Under the pieces are notes generated by a model. The model had not been told where the DNA came from and ran no database searches. It worked only from the letters and a program-made list of their open reading frames with translations. 64,000 bases of DNA from a virus: the IMG/VR virus record IMGVR_UViG_3300027861_000012, positions 96,380 through 160,379 of that record; one strand, given 5' to 3'. Positions 20,596 through 29,812 of this stretch are shown here, one piece after another. The position numbers and the translations under genes were made by a program. Within the stretch, counting starts at the first letter, position 1. Every line of letters begins with the position of its first letter.

Positions 20596-21632
20596 TAGCC
20601 TACCTTCACACCAGCCTGTATTGCATTGATGCCACCTGTGGTCCAATCAACAGCAGTGTCGGGGTCTTGTTCATAGATGTCGTGGTACGCGAGGGCATCT
20701 ACACCAGAGACACGATGCGTGGCCCCATCTTGTTCCGTGGTACCAGATTTCACTACAGGGATGAGGTCTTGTGACGTGGCGGCTGATACCATGGCAAGCG
20801 TCGAAACCTGTACTGCTTTGATACCTGATTGAATATCACTCAGGCTACCAAAATCATACAGGTCTTTGTCACCTGGCGTAACTGACGACACATAGTCTGT
20901 GTCATCAGGGTAGTCATCGTCCACAAGGGCATAGTTATCAATACCTGTGCTTGGGGTCCAGTCTGCTTGTGCCGTATCAGCAGAGGGCCTGATAGTCTCC
21001 ACAATGTGTTCACCCATGAAGTCTTGACCACCCGCACCGTCTGCGATATAGAAGTCTGCCACTTTGCTGCCACCGTACCCGGCACGGAGTATGATCTGGT
21101 TGATGATACCGTCCGATTCGGCGGCTGTATCAATACCAGATTGGTTGATCACCACATTCTCGTTGACCCGGACCTCAATGCTACCGGCAGAATTATCACA
21201 GACAAGCTTCAGTTCGATGTGGTTCCATGAATTGCCACGCAGCACATTCACGGCTGAGTTGCCAACAAGAACACTATTACGGTACACATGTATGGAGCCA
21301 TCATTCCAAGTGGCTAATCGAAATTGCAGGTCTGACCAGCGATAGAAGTCAAGAATGTAGTCCCCATGGCTGATATAGCCAGGGACGTAGTAATTGAATC
21401 CAACGAACCAGGTTGCGGAATTCGGCAGGAACTTCTTCATGTAGTGATCTCGTCCAGCACCCCAATAAATGCTCTGACCGATCCCACCACGTCCGGCTGC
21501 AATTTTCGTTTCGTATCCACCAAAGGTAACCGCAGCACGGTCCCAATGTTGCCGCATCCGGGCTTCCAACGTAGTGCCATTGGTGTCATTGGCCCCATAG
21601 TTGGCGAATCCTTCGAGAAACTTGATAGACAT
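20595..21632 (-). CDS. LamG-like tail protein, paralogue 2 of 3
   Basis: 345 residues starting MSIKFLEGFANYGAND. The frame is open further upstream, but the ATG at 21632 has a clear AAGGAG seven bases before it and aligns with the starts of the other two copies, so the longer reading is rejected. It shares the sandwich pattern (TWFVGFNYYVPG, IEVRVNENVVINQSGIDT, KVADFYIADGAGGQDFMG) and the C-terminal module (DTAQADWTPS, DKDLYDFGSL, DPDTAVDWTTGGINA) with its neighbours. The three-copy array suggests duplication followed by divergence of a receptor-facing or carbohydrate-binding tail component. Confidence 0.87.
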   Translation of the reverse strand: MSIKFLEGFANYGANDTNGTTLEARMRQHWDRAAVTFGGYETKIAAGRGGIGQSIYWGAGRDHYMKKFLPNSATWFVGFNYYVPGYISHGDYILDFYRWSDLQFRLATWNDGSIHVYRNSVLVGNSAVNVLRGNSWNHIELKLVCDNSAGSIEVRVNENVVINQSGIDTAAESDGIINQIILRAGYGGSKVADFYIADGAGGQDFMGEHIVETIRPSADTAQADWTPSTGIDNYALVDDDYPDDTDYVSSVTPGDKDLYDFGSLSDIQSGIKAVQVSTLAMVSAATSQDLIPVVKSGTTEQDGATHRVSGVDALAYHDIYEQDPDTAVDWTTGGINAIQAGVKVG

Positions 21633-21642
21633 GGTGTGCTCC

Positions 21643-22719
21643 TTATCCGACTTTAACGCCAAACTGGGCTGCATTAAACCCAGCCTCTGTCCAGGCAGCC
21701 GCCGTGTTGGGGTCCTGTAACATCCGGCGGTGAAATGTTGTGTATGCAGTATCCGTGACGGCTTCAGTTGATCCATCACTGTGGGTCGCGCCCGACTGGC
21801 AAGTAAGGACCAAAGATTCTGATCCGGCAACAGACAGGGCTGCTTGGGTCCAAATGTCAACCAGCATCACGTCTCCAATGGTGGCCGGTAAGTCACTGTA
21901 ATCATACAGGTCTTCGTTACCCGCGAGGCTGTCATAGACATAGTCGGTCCCATCATTGCCACCATCTTCGTCGATGTTCGCATAATGTGAACCGGCCGGT
22001 TGAGCCGACCAATCAAGCTGTGCCGTATCTGCACTTGGTGTTAGTCCGAGTACCGTGTGTTGGTGTCCCAGGAAATCATCGAACGACCCACCGAGATCAT
22101 CGCAGATATAGACATCATCGATTTTCATGTTGTATTTGGCATTGAGAAAAATGTGCTTGGCAACATCACCGTCACCAGAGAAGTCAGTATCAAGTCCGCT
22201 ACCGCTCATTATAGTGAGGCCATTGACACGAACCTCATAGCTCCCCACAGTGGCATCAATGGTATACTTGAACTCAACAAAATTCCAAACACCAGTCCTG
22301 AATGTCCCTGGGAGTGATTCCTGATGCAGATAGGCTCCACCATCCCAAAAGCCTATCCACACCCCTATGCTGTCGGTATGCCCCAATCGCAATGTGATTT
22401 GAGAAGCCTCAACGTCCGACTGCGCGGAATACATGTACCGCCAATTGTCATCATAGGTACTGTCCGTTGGTAGTAAAACGGCAAACCCGATGATCCATGT
22501 CTGTTTTGGGTCCCCGACAAAATGCTTGCCCACAAAGCTGTAGCCGTTGGGTGATAAATTCAAACATGCACCGAATCCATTACGGCCCGGTACAGTGATG
22601 TACGAATAGGTGTCGCCGTCAGCATCTGTCCAGATTTGCTCTAAGTCGGTCTCAAGGTTGACACCAGTGATGCCACCCGAGCCGTATGTTTCAAAACCAT
22701 CAAGGAGTAAAAGAGCCAT
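21643..22719 (-). CDS. LamG-like tail protein, paralogue 1 of 3
   Basis: 358 residues starting MALLLLDGFETYGSGG. An AAGG-type ribosome site precedes it. Motifs are GFAVLLPT, YEVRVNGLTIMSGSGLDT, KIDDVYICDDLGGS, LDWSAQ, NEDLYDYSDL and a C-terminus AGFNAAQFGVKVG, all shared with the two following genes. The beta-rich, glycine- and aspartate-rich pattern with a DGFE/EGFE N-terminus resembles concanavalin A-like lectin/LamG domains common in phage tail proteins. It begins a new transcriptional stretch just downstream of an intrinsic terminator. Confidence 0.87.
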   Translation of the reverse strand: MALLLLDGFETYGSGGITGVNLETDLEQIWTDADGDTYSYITVPGRNGFGACLNLSPNGYSFVGKHFVGDPKQTWIIGFAVLLPTDSTYDDNWRYMYSAQSDVEASQITLRLGHTDSIGVWIGFWDGGAYLHQESLPGTFRTGVWNFVEFKYTIDATVGSYEVRVNGLTIMSGSGLDTDFSGDGDVAKHIFLNAKYNMKIDDVYICDDLGGSFDDFLGHQHTVLGLTPSADTAQLDWSAQPAGSHYANIDEDGGNDGTDYVYDSLAGNEDLYDYSDLPATIGDVMLVDIWTQAALSVAGSESLVLTCQSGATHSDGSTEAVTDTAYTTFHRRMLQDPNTAAAWTEAGFNAAQFGVKVG

Positions 22720-22727
22720 AGTCTACC

Positions 22728-22771
22728 TTGAAAGAAAAAGAACCGAATGGCAGCATCATGCTGCCATTCGG
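22728..22771 (-). terminator. Intrinsic terminator after the 22785-23405 gene
   Basis: A perfect 13-bp stem (arms 22743-22755 and 22759-22771) with a three-base loop is followed, in the minus direction, by TTCTTTTTCTTTC. It lies just after the stop of the 22785-23405 gene and before the first LamG-like gene. Confidence 0.85.
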
Positions 22772-22784
22772 GTTGGCGAGGAAA

Positions 22785-23405
22785 TCACGCAGAGACAGTG
22801 TACGTGACCTTCAGTTGGTCACCACTTTGCACTGCAACGTCACCGCTACCAAAGTTGGCAGTGGCCCAAAGAATACCATCGGCCCCGTGGTCGTCCTTCG
22901 TCATGGCAGCCGCACCGAGGCCAACCACGAAGATACCCTTGACAGTACCTGAGCCGGTGATGTTGAAGATGGCAACTGACGAGTTCGTAATCGAAGCCGC
23001 TGAAGCTGCATCTTCCGGCCATTCCGGTCGAGTCGTGGTATTGTCAGAATTGTTACCGTCCGTGTAGGAAGTGAACTCCATCCAGTTGTTTGGATTGTCG
23101 ATCGTGGTGTACTGACCGATCCAATCATACTCGTCCACAGTCGTAACGTAAGCACCGAAGCTCGCGTTATCGACCAAGCCGATGTACCAAGTACTCGCAG
23201 CCGATGTACCATGGAACATCACGTCCAGCAAGAAGGTCTTACCTTCTGTGACAATGTCATTGGGGAAATCGTATTCGCCAATGACCTGGCCGTCACGCAG
23301 ATGCTCGACTACCAAACGCCCACCAAGAGGCAACTGTGCCTTCGGATGTTGGGGGGCCTTGTCGAGTGTCAAAGCGGCAGCCTGGTTCAGTTTCATCGTG
23401 TTCAT
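22785..23405 (-). CDS. Phage structural protein, likely tail or virion surface
   Basis: 206 residues from an ATG at 23405, chosen because AAGGAG lies eight bases upstream; the frame is open a little further but without such a site. The sequence (GKTFLLDVMFHGTS, WYIGLVDN, SVAIFNITGSGTVKG) resembles a family of small beta-rich phage proteins usually found near tail genes. I do not know its exact role. It has its own strong ribosome site and is followed at once by a strong terminator, as are the coat and tail tube genes here, which suggests high expression and therefore an abundant virion protein. Confidence 0.8.
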   Translation of the reverse strand: MNTMKLNQAAALTLDKAPQHPKAQLPLGGRLVVEHLRDGQVIGEYDFPNDIVTEGKTFLLDVMFHGTSAASTWYIGLVDNASFGAYVTTVDEYDWIGQYTTIDNPNNWMEFTSYTDGNNSDNTTTRPEWPEDAASAASITNSSVAIFNITGSGTVKGIFVVGLGAAAMTKDDHGADGILWATANFGSGDVAVQSGDQLKVTYTVSA

Positions 23406-23434
23406 AGTAGAACTCCTTAAAAAAGTTGTGGGCA

Positions 23435-26400
23435 TTAGCCCAGGGTAGATGATCGTCTTCGCAACTCACGGCGAACACGGGTAACAATGTTTCTCGCAGA
23501 CTCACGGTCGGTGGTACCACCTGTAACAGAGATATTGATATCACCTACGTTGGTGACAGGCCCGCCCTCTGATCGATAAATCGGCTGACGGCCGGAATTC
23601 ATCGCCACAAGCTGCGAGTAGAACTTCCTTGTGGAACGGGCATTGACTACATATTCACCCGGCGACAACATCGCCGGTACGGTATCTGTACCTTTTCGTG
23701 CAAAACCACCATTGGCAAAATAGCTGATCATACCGCCCTTGGATTGATTAACGGTGGCAGCGCCAGGGGTTGGGATGTCAGGTTGCTGTAGTCTGGAGGC
23801 TTTCTCCATCCAGTTATGAAAACCCTCGGCCGCAGTTTCACCACGCTCCATACCACCTGCCAGCGTGACAGACTGAGTAGCAACGGTGGTCATAGGTTTT
23901 GTTGAGTCTACCATAGCTGTCTTAAAGACACCCCCGCTATCAGCGGCTAGCTTCCATTTTGCCTTGGCTGTGGTAGAGTATGTCTGGATTTTCTCCATGT
24001 TGGTTTCGACGGTAGCCCATTTTTCTACATCGTTGTTCTCATTGAGCTTTGTGAGATTTTGGAAAATGGCATTGAAACCATCATATGCTGATGTCAGATC
24101 GGTGATTATCTTATCTAACGGGACCGTCTCAAAATCGAACATACTAGGGCCAGTCGGAACATACAGACTGGGAGTATCCGAACCTGTTGCGTCCTTTACA
24201 GCAGTCCGCCATTCAGATACCATATCCAAAAGCTCTTTCAGATTCTCCTTGTATACCCGTATCTGGTCTTTGCCTTCCTTGGACCAAAACTCAATCGGTT
24301 TTTCCTCAGCCTGTTTTTGTATCGAGGTATACTGCGATTTTGATTGAGACAACTTTTCAATGATTGCATTGATCGCGGGGCTAGTGTTCCCAGTATTCTT
24401 TTCGAGCTTGCCCATTTCCTTGTCAAGAGAATCATAGAACTTACCCATTTCCCCAATGGCGACTTTTGTCTTCCCCGTGATGCCAGCTTGTATGCCTATG
24501 AATTTCTTCCCGGAGCCTTCATACTCGGCTTCAATTTGAGTCAAAGCATCTTTGTATTGGTTGAGAAAATTAGCCGGGTCCCACTTGATTGGCTCTTTCC
24601 CAAGTGCGGCAAATATCTCATCAACCATTGTCCGCATCTCTGCGGGAACCTCTCGGAATGCAGCTTCTATGTTGGTTTTGAATTGGGCCTCATCTGCATT
24701 CAATTCTGCATTGATACTTACCGCATATTTGTCGGCGAACTGATCCAAAGATGACTGGAAACCCTCAATAGTATCGAAACCGATATCCACGGACTTAGAC
24801 AACGTTATCAGTCCTTTGAGGGCTGTACGCGCAGCTTCTAAATCGGTAGCTTTTTGTGCCGAAGTTTTGGCCACCCCGTCCTCAGTGGCTGCGAAACCCT
24901 TCCTGACTACATCAGCCAACTTTATGGCCTTCTGCAACTTTTGGTAGGTCTCATCGTAATTCATCTTGACCGGCTCTTTGAAAACCTCACGCAGAGATTT
25001 AACGGCCTTGACAAACGCTGCGGTTTGCTTTTCCATAGCTGCATTGTTGGCATCAATCAGTTTCTGGGATTCTGCTGCGGCTTTCTCTTCAAATTTGGCC
25101 CGCTTCTCAGCCTCGGCAGCCATGTCCAAATCTTTTTGCTGCTCCATGATGTTCAGAAGCGTTTTACCAGCCTTGTTGGCAGTCCACATGGACCCCGCTG
25201 ATTGGGCCATAGACATGGCGCGTCGTGCCTCTGCCGCCGCCAAATCCAGGGATGCTTTTTTAGACTCGGCCGTACCGCCTCTTGGATCGGCTAGCTGTTG
25301 AGCGTTTTTAAGGATCTTGTTTGCCTTGTAGACACCATCCTTCAATCTGGATATACTTTGATTGAATCTTTCCTGACCAATTGCTATGTCCCAGTTAGCT
25401 GATGTAGTGGCTGCTTGTCGTGCTAGCTCATGACGTTTCTCGCTGTGCTTTTCGCGTAGATCCTCGACTTTTTTGTCCAGTTTTATTCGTAAATCTGTCG
25501 CTTTCTTGGCTTGATCCATAACTTTGGAGCCAGAGACTGTGAGCGCTTTTTGTCGCTTGGCCTGGCTTTGCCGTTCCATTTGATCAATATGATCCACTGC
25601 CTTCTTCCAGGCATTTACGTACCGGTCCAGCATATGGTCTGCGGAATCGGCACGTAGCTTGTTATCAATCTTGTAGTCTTCGGCAGTATTGTTTTGTACC
25701 TTTTGCAATGTAGAGAATGCTTTAATTCCAGCCGCAGTCATCGCCTTTAGCCCTTTGGCCCATTCTTCGGCTATTTCAGCGGCCTTTTTCCGAACGGCCT
25801 CCATTTCTTTCTCAATAAGATCATTCACTTCTTTACGTAGGCGTCTAGCTGCTTGCGCTGATGACTCAAATGAGTCAGCAATTTGAAGACCAAGGAAAAC
25901 CCCTATCCCTAAGCCTATTGCGATGGGTCCCAATACCGCTAGGATTGCTGCCCCTGCTGTTGCCGTGGTAGTTGCTGCTACGGCTGTCGTCGCCGATGAC
26001 GCAGCTACTGCCGCTGCTGGCCCCACTGTTGCAGCCGTTGACGCTGCCGTGGCACCTGCTGCCGTGGCAGTAACAGCGGATGCACCCGCAATTGTGGTTG
26101 ATGCTGTGGCCCACCCGGCTACCATTATACCAAGTTTGGCAGCAACAAGTATATTGGCAACGAGAACGACTCCCTTTAATGCGTTCTTTATCGCATCAGC
26201 GTTGTCCGCAATGGTAGCCAATCCCTGTGTAAGGGTAGTGAACAGCGGCAATAACTCTTGGCCAAGCTCCATCATGGCCGTTCTCAAGTTGTTCATTGCC
26301 GTTTCAGCTTTTTTGGCATCCGTAGCCATCACACTCATAAACGGATCTTCGATAGCCTGCTCGGCAAGGATCTTTTCCATATTGATTGCAAAGCGTTTGG

Positions 26401-27751
26401 CATTATCCCCAGCCAAACCTAAAACACCCGCCACGGCCCGTACACGATTGAAGAACTCAGACATCTGTTGTGTGCTGCCATTAGCCTCTTTGCTTAATTC
26501 TGCAAGCAACCCCCTGAGCCCACCAAACATTCTCAATGCTTCTTGTGCATTCTCGACGCCCCAACGTTCTTGGAATATCTTTGTCAATTCCGTTGAGGGT
26601 TTCAACAGCTTGATCATGATAGCACGTAACTGGGTGACGGCAGTATCAGCTTTCACACCCGTAACGGTCATGGTTGCTAGAGCAGCCGACATCTCCTCAA
26701 TACTTCCCCCCATCTGTGAGTACAGCGGGGCAATACGACCAAGAATGTTAGCGAGTTCACTAGCACGCAAACGACCTTGTTTGATCGTTGTGAACAAAAT
26801 GCCAGAAACACGTTCGGCATGATCGGCCGACAACCCAAACCCATTGAGAGCGGCTGTCAGAAGGGCAACTGCATCGGCTGTAGAGGTATTGGTTGCTACG
26901 GCTAACTTGTTGGCTTGGATAAATGCATGGAGTGACTCTTCGGCATTACCAACCTGGTTTGAGATTGTTTGGTATAAACCTTCAGCCACATCGGCTGCCG
27001 GGCGACCAAATTCTTTGGCAATCTTGATTACCTCAGCACTGATGTTTTGCAACCCGCCCAGTTGGCCTTCAGCAATGGTGCCGATTTCAGCAATACGCAA
27101 GCCAAACTCAATAGCATCGCTGATGGCCTGCCGCAATGCGGCTCTAATCAGAGAGAGTGCGCGCACAATGGCTTGAGTTGCAACTACACGAACCATTGTT
27201 TGCCATGAAACTGTGAAGGTCCCAATGCCCTTGGTCATGCTTTTACTGGCAGCATTCACGGTGTTGGCAGCCGTTTGCATCTTGTTGGCCATCATTCGAT
27301 TCTGGCCACTCAGATTCGTTGCAGATTTAGTCCAGGCAGCATCCACTGACTTCAATGACATCTTTGTTTTTTGGGCATACTCAGACGCTGCCATCACGGC
27401 GTTTTGATAAGCACGCTTTTGTTTGCGAGTGGCCGACTCTGTCGCTTCGCCTACATGCTTTCGCACGGCCATTTCGTATTCACGGAGGGTGGGCAACGCC
27501 TTTTTCAATTCATCAGCAGCCGCCTTGGCTCCAGTACCACCGCCTGCACCTTTTGCGCCTCCGAAAGTGATCCCACCGGCCACAGACTTCAAGGCATTCA
27601 TCTTGCGAGTGACATCATTGACATACCGCGATATGTTGGCTTTGTTTGTTGCCAAAGCTTTGTCAAATGAGTCAAAGGCTGTATTGACGGAACTGATAGC
27701 CGCGAGGGCATCGCTCACATCAAAGCCAAGTTTTTGGTTGATTTCAGACAT
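23435..27751 (-). CDS. Tail tape measure protein
   Basis: 1438 residues; the ATG shares a base with the upstream stop (TAATG). The N-terminus begins MSEINQKLGFDVSDALAA. A core at about residues 200-560 matches the tape-measure family (AIEFGLRIAEIGTIAEG, AADVAEGLYQTISNQ, LAVATNTSTADAVALL, RLRASELANILGRIAP, GGSIEEMSAALATMTVTG). A strongly hydrophobic alanine-rich stretch follows (~560-660, VAAKLGIMVAGWATAS to GVFLGLQIADS). Then come long charged coiled-coil regions and a C-terminus with ANGGFARKGTDTVPAMLSPG, EYVVNARSTRKF and an Arg-rich tail. At the usual ~1.5 A per residue this length would correspond to a tail of roughly 200 nm. Placed directly after the tail chaperone and neck protein, as expected. 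Confidence 0.97.
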   Translation of the reverse strand: MSEINQKLGFDVSDALAAISSVNTAFDSFDKALATNKANISRYVNDVTRKMNALKSVAGGITFGGAKGAGGGTGAKAAADELKKALPTLREYEMAVRKHVGEATESATRKQKRAYQNAVMAASEYAQKTKMSLKSVDAAWTKSATNLSGQNRMMANKMQTAANTVNAASKSMTKGIGTFTVSWQTMVRVVATQAIVRALSLIRAALRQAISDAIEFGLRIAEIGTIAEGQLGGLQNISAEVIKIAKEFGRPAADVAEGLYQTISNQVGNAEESLHAFIQANKLAVATNTSTADAVALLTAALNGFGLSADHAERVSGILFTTIKQGRLRASELANILGRIAPLYSQMGGSIEEMSAALATMTVTGVKADTAVTQLRAIMIKLLKPSTELTKIFQERWGVENAQEALRMFGGLRGLLAELSKEANGSTQQMSEFFNRVRAVAGVLGLAGDNAKRFAINMEKILAEQAIEDPFMSVMATDAKKAETAMNNLRTAMMELGQELLPLFTTLTQGLATIADNADAIKNALKGVVLVANILVAAKLGIMVAGWATASTTIAGASAVTATAAGATAASTAATVGPAAAVAASSATTAVAATTTATAGAAILAVLGPIAIGLGIGVFLGLQIADSFESSAQAARRLRKEVNDLIEKEMEAVRKKAAEIAEEWAKGLKAMTAAGIKAFSTLQKVQNNTAEDYKIDNKLRADSADHMLDRYVNAWKKAVDHIDQMERQSQAKRQKALTVSGSKVMDQAKKATDLRIKLDKKVEDLREKHSEKRHELARQAATTSANWDIAIGQERFNQSISRLKDGVYKANKILKNAQQLADPRGGTAESKKASLDLAAAEARRAMSMAQSAGSMWTANKAGKTLLNIMEQQKDLDMAAEAEKRAKFEEKAAAESQKLIDANNAAMEKQTAAFVKAVKSLREVFKEPVKMNYDETYQKLQKAIKLADVVRKGFAATEDGVAKTSAQKATDLEAARTALKGLITLSKSVDIGFDTIEGFQSSLDQFADKYAVSINAELNADEAQFKTNIEAAFREVPAEMRTMVDEIFAALGKEPIKWDPANFLNQYKDALTQIEAEYEGSGKKFIGIQAGITGKTKVAIGEMGKFYDSLDKEMGKLEKNTGNTSPAINAIIEKLSQSKSQYTSIQKQAEEKPIEFWSKEGKDQIRVYKENLKELLDMVSEWRTAVKDATGSDTPSLYVPTGPSMFDFETVPLDKIITDLTSAYDGFNAIFQNLTKLNENNDVEKWATVETNMEKIQTYSTTAKAKWKLAADSGGVFKTAMVDSTKPMTTVATQSVTLAGGMERGETAAEGFHNWMEKASRLQQPDIPTPGAATVNQSKGGMISYFANGGFARKGTDTVPAMLSPGEYVVNARSTRKFYSQLVAMNSGRQPIYRSEGGPVTNVGDINISVTGGTTDRESARNIVTRVRRELRRRSSTLG

Positions 27752-28254
27752 TAGATTCGTTTCGTTACAAGTTGCTTCATCGGATTAGGGAGGTGAACGC
27801 TCTCAGAAAAGAATCGAAAAAGAGTTTGGCCCGCGTTCTGAAAATGATACGGACCTGGCTTGCGAAGTCTGGAGAAAACTGTGGGGTCACCTTCAGCGTT
27901 GGCATCATGTAACTCGTTGTATACCAAGTGGGCCAAATTAGTTGAATACTTGAAGTAGTATTTCCCGCTAGCAGCATCAGCAACAAGAATCCCGGTACTT
28001 GATCCTGTGGCCTCAGTTCGTCCACTCCTGTTAAAAGAGGACGCAGTTGCGATGGGCCAGGCCATACCAACCTCGCGTGCTAGTTCAGAAAATGTCCTAC
28101 GGGAAGCTCCACTCCATACTGGTATGATCGCGGCTGCGGAGTGCAGCCATAGTTTTGCCGCATCCTTGATAGCCCCTGAAAAATACTGATGCAATACAGA
28201 TCGGTACTTGGCCATGTCGATTCTTATCGATTTGTATTGAACATCAGCTTTCAT
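27751..28254 (-). CDS. Tail completion/neck-type protein (HK97 gp10-like candidate)
   Basis: 167 residues. Its ATG overlaps the stop of the frameshifted chaperone extension (ATGA). The sequence has an amphipathic helix-rich N-terminus (KDAAKLWLHSAAAIIPVWSGASRRTF) and a later YSTNLAHLVYNELHD segment. The pattern of 'IP..SGASRRTF...' followed by a small beta region is typical of HK97 gp10/tail-completion proteins that act at the head-tail joint. Family assignment is by pattern only. It ends at the tape measure start. Confidence 0.6.
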   Translation of the reverse strand: MKADVQYKSIRIDMAKYRSVLHQYFSGAIKDAAKLWLHSAAAIIPVWSGASRRTFSELAREVGMAWPIATASSFNRSGRTEATGSSTGILVADAASGKYYFKYSTNLAHLVYNELHDANAEGDPTVFSRLRKPGPYHFQNAGQTLFRFFSESVHLPNPMKQLVTKRI

Positions 28255-28456
28255 TTTACACCGATTCCGGCCGTGGCTTTCACGATTTCCATTTCTTCGT
28301 GCTCCATCACTTGATCAAATGCTAGCATCCGTGCTTGTGTCCAGACATCAATGTCGTCCCAGTCGGCCTTTATGCCAGAAGGTTTTACTCCGAAGCGGGC
28401 ACAGGCTCTCCAGATGGCGTACTCTCCGGTTCTTCCTGGTGGCCAGAGGTGGCTTT
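28251..28456 (-). CDS. Tail chaperone frameshift extension (gpT-like, -1 frame)
   Basis: Downstream of the gpG-like stop at 28385, the -1 frame stays open and encodes a convincing protein segment (ARFGVKPSGIKADWDDI, DVWTQARMLAFDQVMEHEE), ending exactly with a TGA that overlaps the next ATG. It has no start codon of its own in a suitable place. The -1 frame is also open upstream through the gpG tail, with a possible slip point at GCA-AAA-GCC around 28453-28459. Tail chaperone genes in siphoviruses commonly use a -1 ribosomal frameshift here to make a small amount of a longer gpG-T protein that recruits the tape measure. The 5' limit given is the possible slip site, which is uncertain and not a canonical heptamer. 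Confidence 0.75.
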
Positions 28457-28915
28457 TGCTTGTTCCTCCAGCCCACGTACAAAAGTTGCCCGCGCCTCTT
28501 TCAGCATGTCTTCGTCCAACGCATTGGCTCGCATCACTGTCTGGATGATCCGGTTGACCTCAATTTGTGTCAAACCAGCTTCCTTGAGTTCAGCTTGCCA
28601 GTGTCGCCAGGTTTTGGGGTTGTCGATATCAACTTTTGCCCACTCAACTTCGCTGGGCTCCAGTGATATGATCACCATGTAAGCCAACCGTTGTTCACTG
28701 TGGTGCTCCATCATCTTCTTGAAGTTGTCATCGTCCTTGTTCGGAACAAACCCGTCCTTTGTCAGCCTACCGGGTGGCTTTGGTTCAGGGCAGATTTTCT
28801 CGAATGGGTCCATGTCCGCCACGGCTCGTGCGCGGAATACAACTTGATCTTCGCCTCGTGGCAGGACCAGCAATTCCTCATGTGGCCCACTGATTTCTTT
28901 TCCACCGATTTTCAT
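28385..28915 (-). CDS. Tail assembly chaperone (gpG-like)
   Basis: 176 residues, ATG preceded by GAGGT. Charged, helical protein (KIGGKEISGPHEELLV, DMDPFEKICPEPKPPG, WRHWQAELKEAGLTQIEVNR) lying between tail tube and tape measure, the standard position of the siphovirus tail assembly chaperone. Its own frame stops at 28385 while the -1 frame continues for ~45 codons to the next gene, as in lambda gpG/gpGT. The acidic, proline-rich C-terminus (EEPESTPSGEPVPASE) overlaps the frameshift region. Confidence 0.8.
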   Translation of the reverse strand: MKIGGKEISGPHEELLVLPRGEDQVVFRARAVADMDPFEKICPEPKPPGRLTKDGFVPNKDDDNFKKMMEHHSEQRLAYMVIISLEPSEVEWAKVDIDNPKTWRHWQAELKEAGLTQIEVNRIIQTVMRANALDEDMLKEARATFVRGLEEQAKATSGHQEEPESTPSGEPVPASE

Positions 28916-28928
28916 GATTTTACCTCGC

Positions 28929-28976
28929 TAAAGGAAAGAGAAAGTAAGTGAGGTAGGTCGGTCCTACCCCACTTAC
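28929..28976 (-). terminator. Intrinsic terminator after the tail tube gene
   Basis: A 14-bp stem with one A-C mismatch (28944-28957 with 28963-28976), loop of five bases, followed in the minus direction by CTTTCTCTTTCCTTTA. It lies between the tail tube gene and the tail chaperone gene. Confidence 0.8.
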
Positions 28977-28984
28977 AGGATTGA

Positions 28985-29722
28985 TTACTGGTCTTGTCGG
29001 CTGTGATCAGCTTCCGTGATGTTACAGCGTCCACCAGTTGAAATTGTCGCGTCACCCAGATTGAATTCCAGCGACTCATATCGGAAGTCCGACAAAGTGG
29101 TAACTTCCGTCTGGGCCCCACCGCACGGCGGGATATGCTCAACTTCCATGTCCAACGCAAACGGTTCGCAGGGGTCAGCCGCAGCCGAGACCCATTCCGC
29201 AGCACCGTTCTTACGCTTGAGGGCATCCACAGGCGTAATAGCTTCGTTTGTGCCGGATGTGACAAACTCATACACAAAGTCCAGGCTCACGTCTACCGGT
29301 TGCTCGTCGCCTTCTCGTACAGTGTCAAGCGACCCGCGATCCAGCAGGTATTCGTATTCCTTGGCTTCAGTGTAGGTCAAGTTGCCATCACCGATCTTGA
29401 TCTCAATTTGCTGTGGCATGAAGGTCAACACAGCATCATCGACGGGGGCGGTACCCCAGGCCGGGGTGAAATCAACACTGGTTGTCGGGCTCGCACTGGC
29501 AGGGGTCCGTGCTGTGACCGTATAGACTTGGTCAGCGGCAGCACCGACACAAGTGAAACGGGCACCAACAGGAATCATTTCGGTGTCAGCAGAGTTCAAC
29601 ACCAATGAGTCAACACCAACTGTGGTGTCCAAAATATCCGGGGTGGGCTCATTCAGCGCACCCGAACCGCTGAGTCCATCCTTCAGCCGGATGGTGGCAT
29701 CGCGTAGTTCGATTCGTGCCAT
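28985..29722 (-). CDS. Major tail tube protein
   Basis: 245 residues, ATG with AGGAG upstream. Beta-rich with RIELRDATIRLKDGLSG at the N-terminus, then QIEIKIGDGNLTYTEAKEYE, VDVSLDFVYEFVTSG, and a C-terminal ESLEFNLGDATISTGGRCN block. The repeated pattern 'IKIG.GNLT..E' and 'FNLGDATI..GGRCN' is typical of siphovirus tail tube proteins. Position between the head-tail connectors and tail chaperone, and a strong terminator right after it, agree with a very abundant structural protein. Gene name assigned by pattern and position. Confidence 0.8.
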   Translation of the reverse strand: MARIELRDATIRLKDGLSGSGALNEPTPDILDTTVGVDSLVLNSADTEMIPVGARFTCVGAAADQVYTVTARTPASASPTTSVDFTPAWGTAPVDDAVLTFMPQQIEIKIGDGNLTYTEAKEYEYLLDRGSLDTVREGDEQPVDVSLDFVYEFVTSGTNEAITPVDALKRKNGAAEWVSAAADPCEPFALDMEVEHIPPCGGAQTEVTTLSDFRYESLEFNLGDATISTGGRCNITEADHSRQDQ

Positions 29723-29761
29723 TGTGGTTATCTCCTAATCAAAAGGAACCGGTTCTAATTC

Positions 29762-29812
29762 AGGTGTGTACATCACCTATAGGCTTCTCGGAACACTCCG
29801 AGTATCAAGCCT
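29762..29812 (-). terminator. Hairpin cluster between connector and tail tube genes
   Basis: An interrupted hairpin (29781-29786 and 29787-29791 pairing with 29798-29802 and 29807-29812) overlaps the end of the 29805-30296 gene. A smaller one lies at 29762-29778 (AGGTG/CACCT arms). A palindrome GAACCGGTTC and CTTTTGATT follow in the minus direction. It could act as a weak terminator or RNA processing site ahead of the tail tube gene. Confidence 0.4.

Noticed and set aside
21633-21860. N-terminal extension of the second LamG-like gene
   Set aside because: It overlaps the previous gene in another frame; the ATG at 21632 has an AAGGAG site and aligns with its paralogues.
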